A DNA stretch of 25,831 bases from JAQVSH01 sp964451605 (GCA_964451605.1 CAYVJA010000042.1:1-25831); one strand, 5' to 3'. Shown: positions 16,201-24,581, counted from the first letter of the stretch. Numbers and translations: made by a program. Notes: a model not told the origin generated them from the sequence alone.

Positions 16201-17013
16201 CTAATCTATGAGATGAATGGAGATGTCGATAGGAAGGTTCTCTTTAATGGTTTTGGCTAAACAGGCAATCAACCAGAATCGGGTCAGATCGTCTCCGGTG
16301 AGCTTGTCTTTCCCCTTTAACGGTGCAAGGGTTGGATTAGGCGCTGAAAACTCTTTTTCCTGGCAGGTTTTTATCTCAGGATTATACGAACCGCAACCTT
16401 CAAACGCAGCCTCTTCTACCGCTTTCATCTCCCCGATTGCCTTGATGAGCAGGTTCAGATTTTTTGGGAAAGCATAATGGCAAATATCCATTCTGCCTGC
16501 CTGGAGTTGAAGATCCTGATATTTTCCGGTTTGCTGCAATTTTTCGTACACCTGCCAATTGTAGGTTAACCGGGCAAGTAACAGCCTCACAAGTTGCTTC
16601 TTTTCAGAATCTCTCTCACCAAGCCATTCATCTATCTGATGTTCCAGCACGGTATCGTGATGCGCAGAATCCTGGTACTGTTCAGTATTCTTCAGCCATT
16701 GCCCGAGTGCCCAAATGTACTGTTGTCCGGTAAGAGAGCGGCCTGTGGTATCGCGAAGCACTACACCCTCTCCGTGCCGAATGTGGTTTATCCCGATGGT
16801 ATGAGGGTTTACTACAGGAGACAGGGCACTAATGGAATCTTTAATATTTTGAATATGTTGCCGGTATTTGAAATGACAGACTTCAAAACGAGTGATAAGC
16901 GCACGAATTGTACGGATCTCATGGGAAATCGCCCCCAACTTATTTTCCAAATGGTTGATGCGAATGATCTCCGGATCTTGCAAAGAAGTCTGAATATTCG
17001 ACCAGTCTTTCAT
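16201..17013 (-). CDS. Cytoplasmic protein of unknown function
   Basis: A 270-residue, mostly helical, hydrophilic protein without signal peptide or membrane segment. The N-terminal 60 residues look like a coiled coil (LENKLGAISHEIRTIRALI). A Gly-rich segment near 79-97 (INHIRHGEGVVLRDTTGRSL) interrupts the helices. The middle carries a Trp/Tyr-rich helix pair (GQQYIWALGQWLKN). I cannot place it in a named family. The ATG overlaps the stop of the TfoX-like gene (ATGA at 17010-17013) and its own stop is followed after one base by the next ATG, so it is translationally linked to both neighbours. Involvement in ribosome assembly by association with rsgA is only a guess. Confidence 0.8.
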   Translation of the reverse strand: MKDWSNIQTSLQDPEIIRINHLENKLGAISHEIRTIRALITRFEVCHFKYRQHIQNIKDSISALSPVVNPHTIGINHIRHGEGVVLRDTTGRSLTGQQYIWALGQWLKNTEQYQDSAHHDTVLEHQIDEWLGERDSEKKQLVRLLLARLTYNWQVYEKLQQTGKYQDLQLQAGRMDICHYAFPKNLNLLIKAIGEMKAVEEAAFEGCGSYNPEIKTCQEKEFSAPNPTLAPLKGKDKLTGDDLTRFWLIACLAKTIKENLPIDISIHLID

Positions 17014-17348
17014 CGATTCGGTTTCACTTTTGGGGGTTTCACCTTCTGCATCGGAAGCTCCGGAAGCGATATTTTGACCAGTTTACTAACCCAACTGCTA
17101 TCTTCCAATTGATCCTCAATCAGAAAACTGAGTTTTGCACCGGGATAGGCCGGAGCCTCTACAGGAATCCCGATAAATTCCCGTCCGGCAAGGGTGGGTT
17201 TCATGAAAAACTTGTTGTCGCAGATCAGCCCGAATATCTTCCCGTCGGCATAGAGGGCATATTCGCCAAACATCTTCTTTGCGGTGATCTCCCCTGCCCC
17301 ACGGATTTGATCCCTGACGAAATCGACAAAATTTTGCGTTGAAGCCAT
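17010..17348 (-). CDS. TfoX N-terminal-domain protein
   Basis: A 112-residue cytoplasmic protein consisting of a single TfoX_N domain: ITAKKMFGEYALYADGKIFGLI (about 21-42), then NKFFMKPTLAGREF and the [PA]-Y-P-G-A-K segment. The C-terminal helical domain of the competence regulator TfoX is absent, and the protein ends in a Lys/Pro tail. In Proteobacteria TfoX controls competence genes. Stand-alone TfoX_N proteins in Bacteroidetes are common and have no established role. It heads the operon leading through two unknown genes to rsgA. Family call is firm; function is not. Confidence 0.88.
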   Translation of the reverse strand: MASTQNFVDFVRDQIRGAGEITAKKMFGEYALYADGKIFGLICDNKFFMKPTLAGREFIGIPVEAPAYPGAKLSFLIEDQLEDSSWVSKLVKISLPELPMQKVKPPKVKPNR

Positions 17349-17419
17349 AATAGGGTTATTGATAAATAAGAATTTCGTCTACTTCCCATCTGCCCGAATA
17401 ACGGCAACTTAACCCCACC

Positions 17420-17433
17420 GGCCCTGGAGGGCC
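17420..17433 (-). terminator. Short hairpin after the CocE-family gene
   Basis: GGCCC-TGGA-GGGCC forms a 5-bp GC-only stem with a 4-nt loop. It begins 10 bases past the stop at 17443 on the minus strand. No U-run follows, so termination is uncertain. Confidence 0.3.
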
Positions 17434-17442
17434 AAATGGATC

Positions 17443-19176
17443 TCACAACGGAATGACAGGCAAAGTAACAACAGATAGATGGGCTTTATCACGATAGATG
17501 GTAACTTCCGGAGCAGGATCTAACCGGGGTGTGCCACGCCCGGCAAAGCTGATGGCCAGTTGAATTTTATGACCGGCTTTGAATATCATCGATATAGGCA
17601 AAATGGGGAATACCAGTTCGGTGGGTTCGCCGGGTACCAGAGGGGCAACATCGGCTTCGTTACTGCTATGGTAAGGCAAGCCCAATCGGTTGTAGGGAGG
17701 TTCGGCCAATTTACGCAATGAGGCCCGTAACTGACCCTGCACGTTGTATGAGGTGAGTTCCCCGTCGGGAGCCACATCCTGCAGGGTGGCCACAAAATCG
17801 CCATCGGTTGCCGTGGACGAAACCCAAAGCCTGAGGGCGGGATGACCGGTAACCTGCACATCCTGCGAGAGTGCCTCTGTCTCGTAGACAATGGTCCCCT
17901 GAGTGGTTGTTACATCCTTTCCCTCCTCTGCGGGTGCGCTCTTACTGAGCGATCCGGCGCCCAGGTAAAAATCGACTCTTTGTTCTGCGGGCAGAGGCCA
18001 TGTGGGAGCCGATTGCCATTCGAGCCCTTTGGGGGCATTGTAGGTATAGTAATAGACAGGATCCTCGTCCATGATGCCGTTATCAATCCCTTTTAACCAA
18101 TAGTCGAAGAAGCGGAGCTCTTCCATTACGATATCAAAACCCGTGGCTTTCATGGAGGTAAACCAATCGCAGTGTACGCCGGGCCCGATAATCAGTTTTC
18201 GTGGAATGGTAAAGTTGTTAAAGGCAAAGAAGGGGCCGGGTTTTGTATTTCCTTCGTCCCAGTTCACCGCCATATACATGGCGATTCCCGAGCCATTGAT
18301 CTCCTTCAGATAATTGGAAGGGCTGCTTTTGACCCACCACTGTTTTGCATCGGGGTCTGTGACATTCGGAGAGTAGCTGTCGCGGAAGGGGACATAGCCC
18401 ACATCGTCGAAATTGGCTGCGTGCCCGGAAATGGCTTGTTTGAGCAGTGTGCTGTCGGTATCGCCATCAACCGGGGCTGCCATCAGATCTCTGCGCTGCC
18501 CGGCAGTAAGTGTTCCTTCGGGCTGTTGCCAGGGCCTCCATGCGCTGGATATACCACCGGCAACGCGAAAATCGTAGACATCAAACTCGAAGCTCATCGG
18601 AAAGATGGCCTTCAGATGCGGAGGAGCTGTAGTGGCTGCCTGCATTTGGCTTCCGCCGGTGGCCGAACAGCCCCACATACCAATCTTGCCGTTACTCCAG
18701 GGCTGTACGGCCAGCCATTCGGTGATGTCGTAGGCATCGTTTCGGGCTGCCCCTACCCATTCGCCGCGGTTGTAGTTTTCGTTGTGCCCAAACGAGGCAA
18801 ATAGTCCGCGGAAATCGACCGTGGCCACTACATACCCATATTTGACCAGTTGGGCTGCCGTTCCGGCGTAGCACTCCACGGTCATCCTTTCGGCCGAATT
18901 GTCGTTATAGCGGCGGTTGTAGGGCGTATGCATCCACAACACCGGGAGGGGTTCTTCAACCACTTTTCCGGTAAGGGAATCGACAGGCCTGCAGATGTCA
19001 ATGGCCAGTTTTACGCCGTCGCGCATCTCTACATATTGCGAAGTCAACTGGTAGTTGTCGGCATACAGCACCTTGCTGTAACCGGAATAAACACCGTAGC
19101 CGGAAACCTTCTCTTCGGTTGTACACGAGAGAGTGACACCCAGAAACAGGATGGCAATTCCCACACAAAATTTCAT
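17443..19176 (-). CDS. CocE/NonD family hydrolase (X-Pro dipeptidyl-peptidase-like lipoprotein)
   Basis: An envelope-anchored alpha/beta hydrolase of the peptidase S15/CocE family. Members release X-Pro dipeptides or cleave esters and amides. From the ATG at 19176 there is a lipoprotein signal, MKFCVGIAILFLGVTLSC, with Cys18 as the lipidated residue. Upstream ATGs at 19212 and 19254 would only lengthen the n-region. The catalytic domain shows MRDGVKLAIDICRP, then TVDFRGLFAS, the nucleophile elbow GMWGCSATGGS (GxSxxG) and a His in GPGVHCDW. A cap region lies between them. The C-terminal jelly-roll (X-ProDP_C) includes ALRLWVSSTATDGDFVATL and GHKIQLAISFAGRG. About 577 residues, full length. It is divergent from the CE1-like esterase, 250 bp apart. 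The substrate cannot be fixed from sequence. Confidence 0.88.
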   Translation of the reverse strand: MKFCVGIAILFLGVTLSCTTEEKVSGYGVYSGYSKVLYADNYQLTSQYVEMRDGVKLAIDICRPVDSLTGKVVEEPLPVLWMHTPYNRRYNDNSAERMTVECYAGTAAQLVKYGYVVATVDFRGLFASFGHNENYNRGEWVGAARNDAYDITEWLAVQPWSNGKIGMWGCSATGGSQMQAATTAPPHLKAIFPMSFEFDVYDFRVAGGISSAWRPWQQPEGTLTAGQRRDLMAAPVDGDTDSTLLKQAISGHAANFDDVGYVPFRDSYSPNVTDPDAKQWWVKSSPSNYLKEINGSGIAMYMAVNWDEGNTKPGPFFAFNNFTIPRKLIIGPGVHCDWFTSMKATGFDIVMEELRFFDYWLKGIDNGIMDEDPVYYYTYNAPKGLEWQSAPTWPLPAEQRVDFYLGAGSLSKSAPAEEGKDVTTTQGTIVYETEALSQDVQVTGHPALRLWVSSTATDGDFVATLQDVAPDGELTSYNVQGQLRASLRKLAEPPYNRLGLPYHSSNEADVAPLVPGEPTELVFPILPISMIFKAGHKIQLAISFAGRGTPRLDPAPEVTIYRDKAHLSVVTLPVIPL

Positions 19177-19428
19177 CTTGTTGAGGGTCTGACGGGTTAG
19201 TAGGATTTTCATAGTTGAGTAGTTGAGGTAACTGTTAGTTTCAGAGCCCTTCATGGTTCAGATATTGTTCGGTTGTTGTTACGGTAGTCCCGCCCGGTTT
19301 CTGTTTATATGGAATTTTCGTTCAAAGTTAGGATAATTTTTATTTTGTCGTTTTTGCGGGATATATATATAAGGCAATCGTTACTATATTCGCCCTGGAA
19401 AATCAGAATCATTAAACCATTGTGAGCA

Positions 19429-20337
19429 ATGAAAAAAGCAGTTGTCATCTTTATCCTTTTGGCTTCATTTTTTGCGCTGAACCTACAATCAGCGAATTCT
19501 GCCGATGTTACCCGTAAATTGAAAAATGCGCCCACTCTCAGTGCCGGTCACGGTAAAGAGCTGGGCGATTTTAAGAGTGGTATTTACACAATGGAAAGTG
19601 CAGGTCTTTCCCGCCAGTATACCATTGATATTCCCGAAAACTACGACAAGAACACGCCTTACCGTCTGATTTTCGCTATGCACATGATGGGGGGGCATAT
19701 GAAAACCATGGTCGATCAAAACTATTACAGCCTGAAAACCTACGCCCAGAAGGATAATGTTCCTGTAATTTTTGTTGCCCCTGAAGGATACACCGACCGT
19801 TCGCCCTGGCGCGGAGCCGATGACAAGGATCATATCTTCTTTGCCGATATGCTGAAGTTGTTTAAAGAAAAACTGAGCATCGACACCTCCCGCATTTTTT
19901 GCTGCGGCTTTAGCTTTGGCGCAATGGTCACCTACTCGTTATCGTTAGATTTTCAGAACGATCTTCGCGCGGTAGCTTGTTATGCTCCGGCCAACTGGAA
20001 CATTTATCTCCCTGAGAACAAACACTTGCCGCTTGCTTTCTTCAGCACCACGGGTACAGAAGACGGTCTTTGCAAGTATGTCAACTCGGACGAACGGAAA
20101 CAGGGGGGTAAGTATTGTGTATTGACACACATCGAGGATAACGGGTTGAAACAATTGCCTGAAATCCCTTTAGCTACTACTCCGACCCATGTCACCACCG
20201 AATTTAAAGGGCTTCCCGAGGAGTATCCGGTACTGTTTGGTTCGTTTGTGGGCGGGCATACCGAAAACGTGAAAGATCCCGGAGCGGACGTTAACTGGAT
20301 TGCAAAAGAGACCTGGGATTTCTTTATGCGGTTTTAG
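19429..20337 (+). CDS. Secreted CE1/LpqC-like esterase (feruloyl or acetyl-xylan esterase type)
   Basis: A 302-residue secreted alpha/beta hydrolase. Residues 1-24 form a signal peptide (MKKAVVIFILLASFFALNLQ, then SANS-A). The domain begins RQYTIDIPENYDKNTPYRLI. The nucleophile is Ser162 in CGFSFGA (159-165, GxSxG), the acid is probably Asp212 in TGTEDG, and the base is His277 in GGHTEN. The segment HIFFADMLKLFKEKLSIDT before the elbow is typical of the polyhydroxybutyrate-depolymerase/feruloyl-esterase group. In a window with GH10, GH26 and GH30-like enzymes, removal of ferulate or acetyl groups from xylan is the likely role. Closely related folds also act on other esters, so the substrate is inferred. 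The gene is transcribed away from the CocE-family gene; the 174 bp between the two longest frames hold a TATATTCG box (about 19394) close to the -7 consensus. Confidence 0.85.
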   Translation: MKKAVVIFILLASFFALNLQSANSADVTRKLKNAPTLSAGHGKELGDFKSGIYTMESAGLSRQYTIDIPENYDKNTPYRLIFAMHMMGGHMKTMVDQNYYSLKTYAQKDNVPVIFVAPEGYTDRSPWRGADDKDHIFFADMLKLFKEKLSIDTSRIFCCGFSFGAMVTYSLSLDFQNDLRAVACYAPANWNIYLPENKHLPLAFFSTTGTEDGLCKYVNSDERKQGGKYCVLTHIEDNGLKQLPEIPLATTPTHVTTEFKGLPEEYPVLFGSFVGGHTENVKDPGADVNWIAKETWDFFMRF

Positions 20338-20382
20338 GGAGGCAGGATTTTTCAATCGGCCATCCAAAGCAAATGATGGTAC

Positions 20383-20429
20383 AAATCGGTCAATCGCTTT
20401 TTGGTTATTTCGAGCGAAACGACCGATTT
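20383..20429. promoter_or_regulatory. Inverted repeat between the esterase and fic genes
   Basis: AAATCGGTC (20383-20391) and GACCGATTT (20421-20429) are perfect 9-bp inverted arms. An inner TCGC/GCGA pair (20394-20397, 20413-20416) extends the stem around a 15-nt loop. The right arm ends at the -33 box of the fic promoter. It could be an operator, or a hairpin ending the esterase transcript 46 bases past its stop. Confidence 0.5.
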
Positions 20430-20454
20430 TGCGAACGCAAATGCTGTATATTTG
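20428..20454 (+). promoter_or_regulatory. Promoter of the fic gene
   Basis: TATATTTG at 20447-20454 fits TAnnTTTG exactly. TTTG at 20428-20431 is a possible -33 box, with 15 bases between, somewhat short. The ATG at 20473 follows 18 bases later, which supports that start over the TTG at 20401. Confidence 0.5.
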
Positions 20455-20472
20455 GACAAAGGATCATCCCTT

Positions 20473-21282
20473 ATGCGTTTCAAGATTCTTACATCCGAAT
20501 TATTGGTAGAATTCACTCTTAAGGTGAAGGATTCTCCAATGAGTAAACTCAATGGGATGCCTCGTCTTGAATTACCGGTCGATTATTTTCAATTCTATAA
20601 GTCGGTATCGTCGGTTTATTCCTCAAAGATTGAAGGTGACGATATTGACTTTGACAGTTATTTTAAGCACCGTTTCATGAATGTCTCTTTTAGGGCTGAT
20701 TATACCCGCAAAGCAGACGATTTATTTTCTGCCTACGAGTATATCGATTCGCATTCATTGACGTTATATCATGTCAAAGAGGCGCATGCCATTCTTGCTG
20801 CAAACCTATTACCAGAGATGCATTTGGGTCGAATTCGGACAAACCCGATGTTTGTAATAAACAGCGATGATCAGATAGAGTATGTTGCGGCTTCGCCCGA
20901 CCGGGTTGAGACGGAATTAATTACACTCTTTAAGGATATCGAAGCGTTATTGTCGAGCGATTTAACTTCGTACGAGGTGTTTTATTATGCCTCATTGATT
21001 CATTTGGTATTTGTAAAAATTCATCCCTTTCAGGATGGAAATGGCAGAACTGCCCGACTGATAGAGAAATGGTTCTTACTTGTCAAACTGGGAACTATTG
21101 CGAATTCGATTCAATTGGAAAGAAATTACTATACCAAACTGTCTGAATATTATAGAAATATCAGAAAGATTGGTTTGGAGTACGACACCCTGGATTATCG
21201 AAAAAGCCTTGATTTCCTTCTGATGACTGTTCAGGGTCTGGACGGGGGAACGGAATCCACTAAAACAAGCATCATATCTTAA
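20473..21282 (+). CDS. Fic family protein (AMP-transferase type)
   Basis: A 269-residue Fic-domain enzyme predicted to transfer AMP, or another phosphate-containing moiety, from a nucleotide to a target protein hydroxyl. The catalytic loop is HPFQDGNGRTAR starting at His184, matching HPFx[DE]GNGRxxR in full. An inhibitory helix motif, SSKIEGD (50-56), lies N-terminal to the Fic core. This is the class II arrangement in which the Glu blocks ATP binding, so the protein should be self-restrained. The segment before the core (MHLGRIRTNPMFVI) is the usual flap region. The start was chosen at ATG 20473 because a -7 box lies just upstream. The stop is 16 bases from the stop of the convergent kinase gene. 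An inverted repeat precedes the promoter and may serve regulation. No separate antitoxin gene is visible. Confidence 0.92.
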   Translation: MRFKILTSELLVEFTLKVKDSPMSKLNGMPRLELPVDYFQFYKSVSSVYSSKIEGDDIDFDSYFKHRFMNVSFRADYTRKADDLFSAYEYIDSHSLTLYHVKEAHAILAANLLPEMHLGRIRTNPMFVINSDDQIEYVAASPDRVETELITLFKDIEALLSSDLTSYEVFYYASLIHLVFVKIHPFQDGNGRTARLIEKWFLLVKLGTIANSIQLERNYYTKLSEYYRNIRKIGLEYDTLDYRKSLDFLLMTVQGLDGGTESTKTSIIS

Positions 21283-21298
21283 TAGAATTTATCATTTG

Positions 21299-22900
21299 CT
21301 AAATTGGTAACCTTATTAAGAATTTTGAGCCTTTGCCTGGAACTGATTCGGCCCATATCTTTCCTCCATGTTTTTCAATAAGTTCCTTGCAAAGTTTGAG
21401 GCCAAATCCTGTACCTGTTTCACCATTTGTACCTTTTGAGGTATAATCATTATCTATCTCCCAAAGATTAGCCATAACTTTTTCGTCCATACCTATTCCA
21501 TTGTCCGAAACGGCAATCAATACACTTTGCTCCTGTTTTTCAGCACTAATAATAATATGTCCGTTTGGGTTAGTGAATTTTATAGCATTCGAAATAAGGT
21601 TTCGCAACACGGTTTTGAATATGTTCGAATCGGCCAACAAACTAATTTTTTCTGTTTCGATTATATCTAATTGAATACCTTTTTTTACCGCCATATTCTC
21701 CATAGTCCGAACCACATTAGCACTTTCCTGCTTAAAATCGAATGGTTCGATTTTTATCTTCAATTTCCCCGATTGCGATTTTACCCAAAGCAGAATCTGG
21801 TCTAACAATTCATATGTATTAATGGACGTTTGATTAATCACTTTTACCAGTTCTTCTATTTGCTGCAAATCGTATTCGTGCAGGTTTTCGAGCAATAAAC
21901 CGGAAAAACCAATGAGCGAATTGAACGGGGTTCGCAAGTCGTGCCCCAGAATTCGTATAAACTGGTCTTTGTCGGCATTTAGTTTTCTGAGTTCGTTTTC
22001 CAGTTCTACCTGTTTGGTTATATCACGGGCTTGTACAATGCGGCGTAACACTCTCCCGGAGCTATCATAAGTAGCTGCAGTATTGTTTTGAAGCCATTCA
22101 TATTTACCTTCGGGGCTGAGCATCCTAAATTCGATAGTATACTGCTTTTTTTGTCGGGCTAACGATTCCTTCATTGCTCGTCCATAATGCTCCATATCGT
22201 CGGGGTGTATGTGCGATATGATGTCGAGCGCTGTAAGTTTTCCAACGTTTTCAGGTTCAACACCCAAGTATTCACAAAAACGACGAGAGGCAAAAACCAG
22301 CTTTTCACCTTCGAACAGGATAATACTGTCTGCAGCAATTTCGGCTAAAGTTCTAAACCGTTCTTCACTTTCAACCAAATTCCTGTTTTGCAACAATAAC
22401 TGGTCAACTAATTCATTTTCTGAAATATCATGTGTGATATTCAATGATTGAATCATGGCCAGGTCTAACTCCACAACACGTTTGAATTGCTTCAATAATT
22501 GCTCATGCTCTTCGGTATAGCTATTCTCGTTGTGGTCTAGAACGCAAATGGTACCAAAAGGCTCACCATTTGGGAAATTTAATGGAAAACCGAAGTAGGA
22601 AATCATTCCCAATTTTATGTCGGGGTTTTTGTCCCACTTTTCATCTTTTAATGCATTTGGCACTTTTAACTTGTTTTGCGATTTTATGACTGTTTCGCAA
22701 TAGAGTCCATTCCAATGCTCTTTTTCTCCAACGTGGTATGGATTATTATCTGATTTACTTGCAATAAACACCTCCATATAATCGTTCTCCGCTTTCATGA
22801 TCAAGGCAGCGGGTATTCCAACTACTTTTGCAAGTAAATCGACAATTTCCTGCCATTTACTAATGAAGCTCTGTGGTATGTTGTCGAATGAATTTTTCAT
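21299..22900 (-). CDS. Soluble GAF-PAS sensor histidine kinase
   Basis: A cytoplasmic sensor kinase of about 533 residues. An N-terminal GAF domain (about 15-150, with GLYCETVIKS and FGFPLNFPNGEPFGTICVLD) is followed by a PAS domain (about 180-295, ending RIVQARDITKQ). A short coiled coil leads into HisKA, with ILGHDLRTPFNS and phospho-acceptor His320. The HATPase domain follows: NLISNAIKFTNPNG, VSDNGIGMDEK and GTGFGLKLCKELIEKHGG. No transmembrane segment is present, so it senses an internal signal or small molecule. The start is ATG 22900; the sixteen residues upstream in the frame look non-conserved. No response regulator adjoins it, making it an orphan kinase here. The frame is complete, unlike the similar kinase at 12386-14581. 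Confidence 0.92.
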   Translation of the reverse strand: MKNSFDNIPQSFISKWQEIVDLLAKVVGIPAALIMKAENDYMEVFIASKSDNNPYHVGEKEHWNGLYCETVIKSQNKLKVPNALKDEKWDKNPDIKLGMISYFGFPLNFPNGEPFGTICVLDHNENSYTEEHEQLLKQFKRVVELDLAMIQSLNITHDISENELVDQLLLQNRNLVESEERFRTLAEIAADSIILFEGEKLVFASRRFCEYLGVEPENVGKLTALDIISHIHPDDMEHYGRAMKESLARQKKQYTIEFRMLSPEGKYEWLQNNTAATYDSSGRVLRRIVQARDITKQVELENELRKLNADKDQFIRILGHDLRTPFNSLIGFSGLLLENLHEYDLQQIEELVKVINQTSINTYELLDQILLWVKSQSGKLKIKIEPFDFKQESANVVRTMENMAVKKGIQLDIIETEKISLLADSNIFKTVLRNLISNAIKFTNPNGHIIISAEKQEQSVLIAVSDNGIGMDEKVMANLWEIDNDYTSKGTNGETGTGFGLKLCKELIEKHGGKIWAESVPGKGSKFLIRLPI

Positions 22901-22988
22901 GCATGTAATCTGGTTAACTAGACTAAAGATGCAAAAATAAACTGACATTCGAATGCCAATATAGGCATGTAGCTAACGGAACCCCTGA

Positions 22989-23273
22989 TTACTTGATAAA
23001 CATAATTATCAAAACCACCACTATAGCCAAAATGAGGGAATAAAGGTTAAACGACTTAAGCTTGAACTTCTCGTTAACCCAATATACAAATGAGAGTATT
23101 GGCAAGATGAATAATATGATCAACGATGGAAGCCATAAGATTTCGAAAATAGCGCCAACCACCGGCCAACTATACACGTTTATTGATTTGCCTACAATCC
23201 AAAATATGCCGGCAGCGATCGTAAAAAGGAAAATCATTCTGCTGATGCGGGCCGGGGTGCTCATTTCGTCCAT
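22989..23273 (-). CDS. Small membrane protein with three predicted TM helices
   Basis: A 94-residue hydrophobic protein. Likely membrane segments are about 12-28 (RMIFLFTIAAGIFWIVG), 41-63 (IFEILWLPSLIILFILPIL) and 73-93 (SFNLYSLILAIVVVLIIMFI). The Lys/Asn-rich turn NEKFKLKSFN sits between the second and third. An ATG at codon 4 could also serve as start. The family is not recognised. The gene lies 88 bp upstream of the soluble kinase on the same strand and may be co-transcribed with it. Confidence 0.65.
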   Translation of the reverse strand: MDEMSTPARISRMIFLFTIAAGIFWIVGKSINVYSWPVVGAIFEILWLPSLIILFILPILSFVYWVNEKFKLKSFNLYSLILAIVVVLIIMFIK

Positions 23274-23343
23274 ATTGGTATACTATTGTTCATGGCCGGG
23301 TGCTGCGAACCACCCAAAATCCTAATTATTGGGCATAGTTTGT

Positions 23344-23934
23344 CTATTCTGAATAACGTTCGATTTTATCAATCAACCATTTCCCATTAAGCTTGGTTAG
23401 TGTAAAGCTTAATTTCATGTATATATTGATGTTCACGGTTGCCTTTTCATAAGACTCAGAAATATTTATCACAATTGGTTTCTCTATAGCCGAGAGTGTT
23501 TCATCAATTTCCTGTGTTAATAATACCAAGTCATAATCGAATCCTTCCGGAGGGCCATCATTTTGGGGATTCTTCTTAAAGTTCTTCTCACATTGAATAA
23601 AGTACGCTTTCCTTGTGTCAAGATATTCAACGGATAGCAGTGTTGAAGATTTCATTTTTTCAAGGTATTTATCTGTTTCAGCAAAGTTTACCGAATAATA
23701 CTTTGTTGAATCATTCATACTTTCCTTGTAATTAACCCATTCATAGCTATTAACCTCCTTGTAATTGGCTTTGTACCATTTCAGGAAGCTGATAACTGTC
23801 TGAAGAGATTCATGGGTTTCAAAACTTTTGGCCGATGCTTCATTTATTAGTTGACTTTCAGCGTTTTCTGATTTGCTTTTTGAATGACAGGCAATCAAAA
23901 GAGTGAAGCTAATCAATAGTATAGTGTTCTTCAT
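23344..23934 (-). CDS. Lipoprotein of unknown function
   Basis: From ATG 23934 the protein has 196 residues and starts with a lipoprotein signal, MKNTILLISFTLLIACHSK, with Cys16 as the lipidation site. An upstream in-frame start at 23961 would add nine residues in front of the n-region and is less likely. The mature part has a helical region with FLKWYKANYKE and a C-terminal strand pair ending LTKLNGKWLIDKIER. That ending is shared with DUF3828-type and SnoaL-like envelope proteins, so a cystatin/NTF2-like fold is plausible. Role unknown. It sits 70 bp upstream of the small membrane protein, same strand. Confidence 0.7.
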   Translation of the reverse strand: MKNTILLISFTLLIACHSKSKSENAESQLINEASAKSFETHESLQTVISFLKWYKANYKEVNSYEWVNYKESMNDSTKYYSVNFAETDKYLEKMKSSTLLSVEYLDTRKAYFIQCEKNFKKNPQNDGPPEGFDYDLVLLTQEIDETLSAIEKPIVINISESYEKATVNINIYMKLSFTLTKLNGKWLIDKIERYSE

Positions 23935-24020
23935 GGCTTTAGTCTCTACAATTATGTCCATCGGGTAGCCAGCCCTCAGGGTCCTCAGTGGCTGTCCAAC
24001 TCAGCTGTCGCGTATGGCTT

Positions 24021-24281
24021 CTATTTATCATAGTGATATCGACAACTGATTATATGTATTTCGTTTTCTCTTACCTGATAGACCAGCCGATGCTCACGAT
24101 CTATCCGACGAGACCACCACCCAGCCAAATCATATTTTAGTGGTTCAGGTTTACCTTTTCCTTCATAAGGCGTCCGTTGGATTTCTTTTATCAATTCATT
24201 GATCCGTTTCAACATCTTTCTATCCTCATTTAACCATGAAGTATAGTCTTCCCACGAATTCCCTGTAAACAGTATCCTCAT
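24021..24281 (-). CDS. yoeB: YoeB-type mRNA interferase toxin
   Basis: An 86-residue RelE-superfamily toxin that cuts mRNA on the ribosome. It is co-linear with E. coli YoeB: Glu46 in GKPEPLKY, Arg65 in REHRLVYQ and His83 in CRYHYDK are the catalytic residues at the same numbers. Other conserved pieces are FTGNSWEDYTSW near the start and AGWWSRRID. The length is normal and the frame intact, so the toxin should be active. Its ATG overlaps the antitoxin stop by four bases (24278-24281), the usual arrangement ensuring that antitoxin is made first. Confidence 0.95.
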   Translation of the reverse strand: MRILFTGNSWEDYTSWLNEDRKMLKRINELIKEIQRTPYEGKGKPEPLKYDLAGWWSRRIDREHRLVYQVRENEIHIISCRYHYDK

Positions 24282-24535
24282 TTCTCCTCTATTAGCTCTT
24301 TTTCAATACCTTTTCCTTCTTTGAGCTGCCTGATGGATTCATACAATCTATCTGCATTCGCTTTGGAGCTTAACAGATGAAGGGTTTCCATAATTGAGTT
24401 GTATTCCGACAAGGATATCATAACTGTTCCGTTTCCTGATCCCCTTTTTATAATAAGAGTCTCGTTGTTGTCTTCCACACAATCAAGATATCTCTTTAAT
24501 CCAGTTCTGAATTCTGTAAAATTTGCTGCTATCAT
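24278..24535 (-). CDS. yefM: YefM/Phd-type antitoxin
   Basis: An 85-residue antitoxin for the overlapping yoeB. The N-terminal Phd/YefM DNA-binding fold starts MIAANFTEFRTGLKRYLDCV, followed by TLIIKRGSGNGTVMISLSEY, the family's strand-helix core. The acidic C-terminal tail (RLYESIRQLKEGKG ... ELIEEK) is the part that wraps and blocks the toxin. These proteins repress their own promoter as a complex with YoeB, and repeated palindromic boxes lie just upstream of the ATG. Confidence 0.93.
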   Translation of the reverse strand: MIAANFTEFRTGLKRYLDCVEDNNETLIIKRGSGNGTVMISLSEYNSIMETLHLLSSKANADRLYESIRQLKEGKGIEKELIEEK

Positions 24536-24549
24536 ACCTTTTGTTTTTT

Positions 24550-24581
24550 AAGTTACTTTACAGGTACAAATATAAGTACTT
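24550..24581 (-). promoter_or_regulatory. Promoter and candidate operator of yefM-yoeB
   Basis: On the minus strand, TATATTTG-like sequence (24574 to 24567) fits the -7 consensus. It is flanked by AAGTACTT (24574-24581, a perfect palindrome) and AAGTAACTT (24550-24558), centred about 24 bases apart. Bracketing of the -7 box by two similar boxes fits autorepression by the antitoxin complex. The ATG is 32 bases downstream of the -7 box. Confidence 0.55.

Noticed and set aside
23968..23996. Inverted CAGCC/GGCTG near the lipoprotein start
   Set aside because: Short, with a poorly matched interior, and no context that gives it a role.
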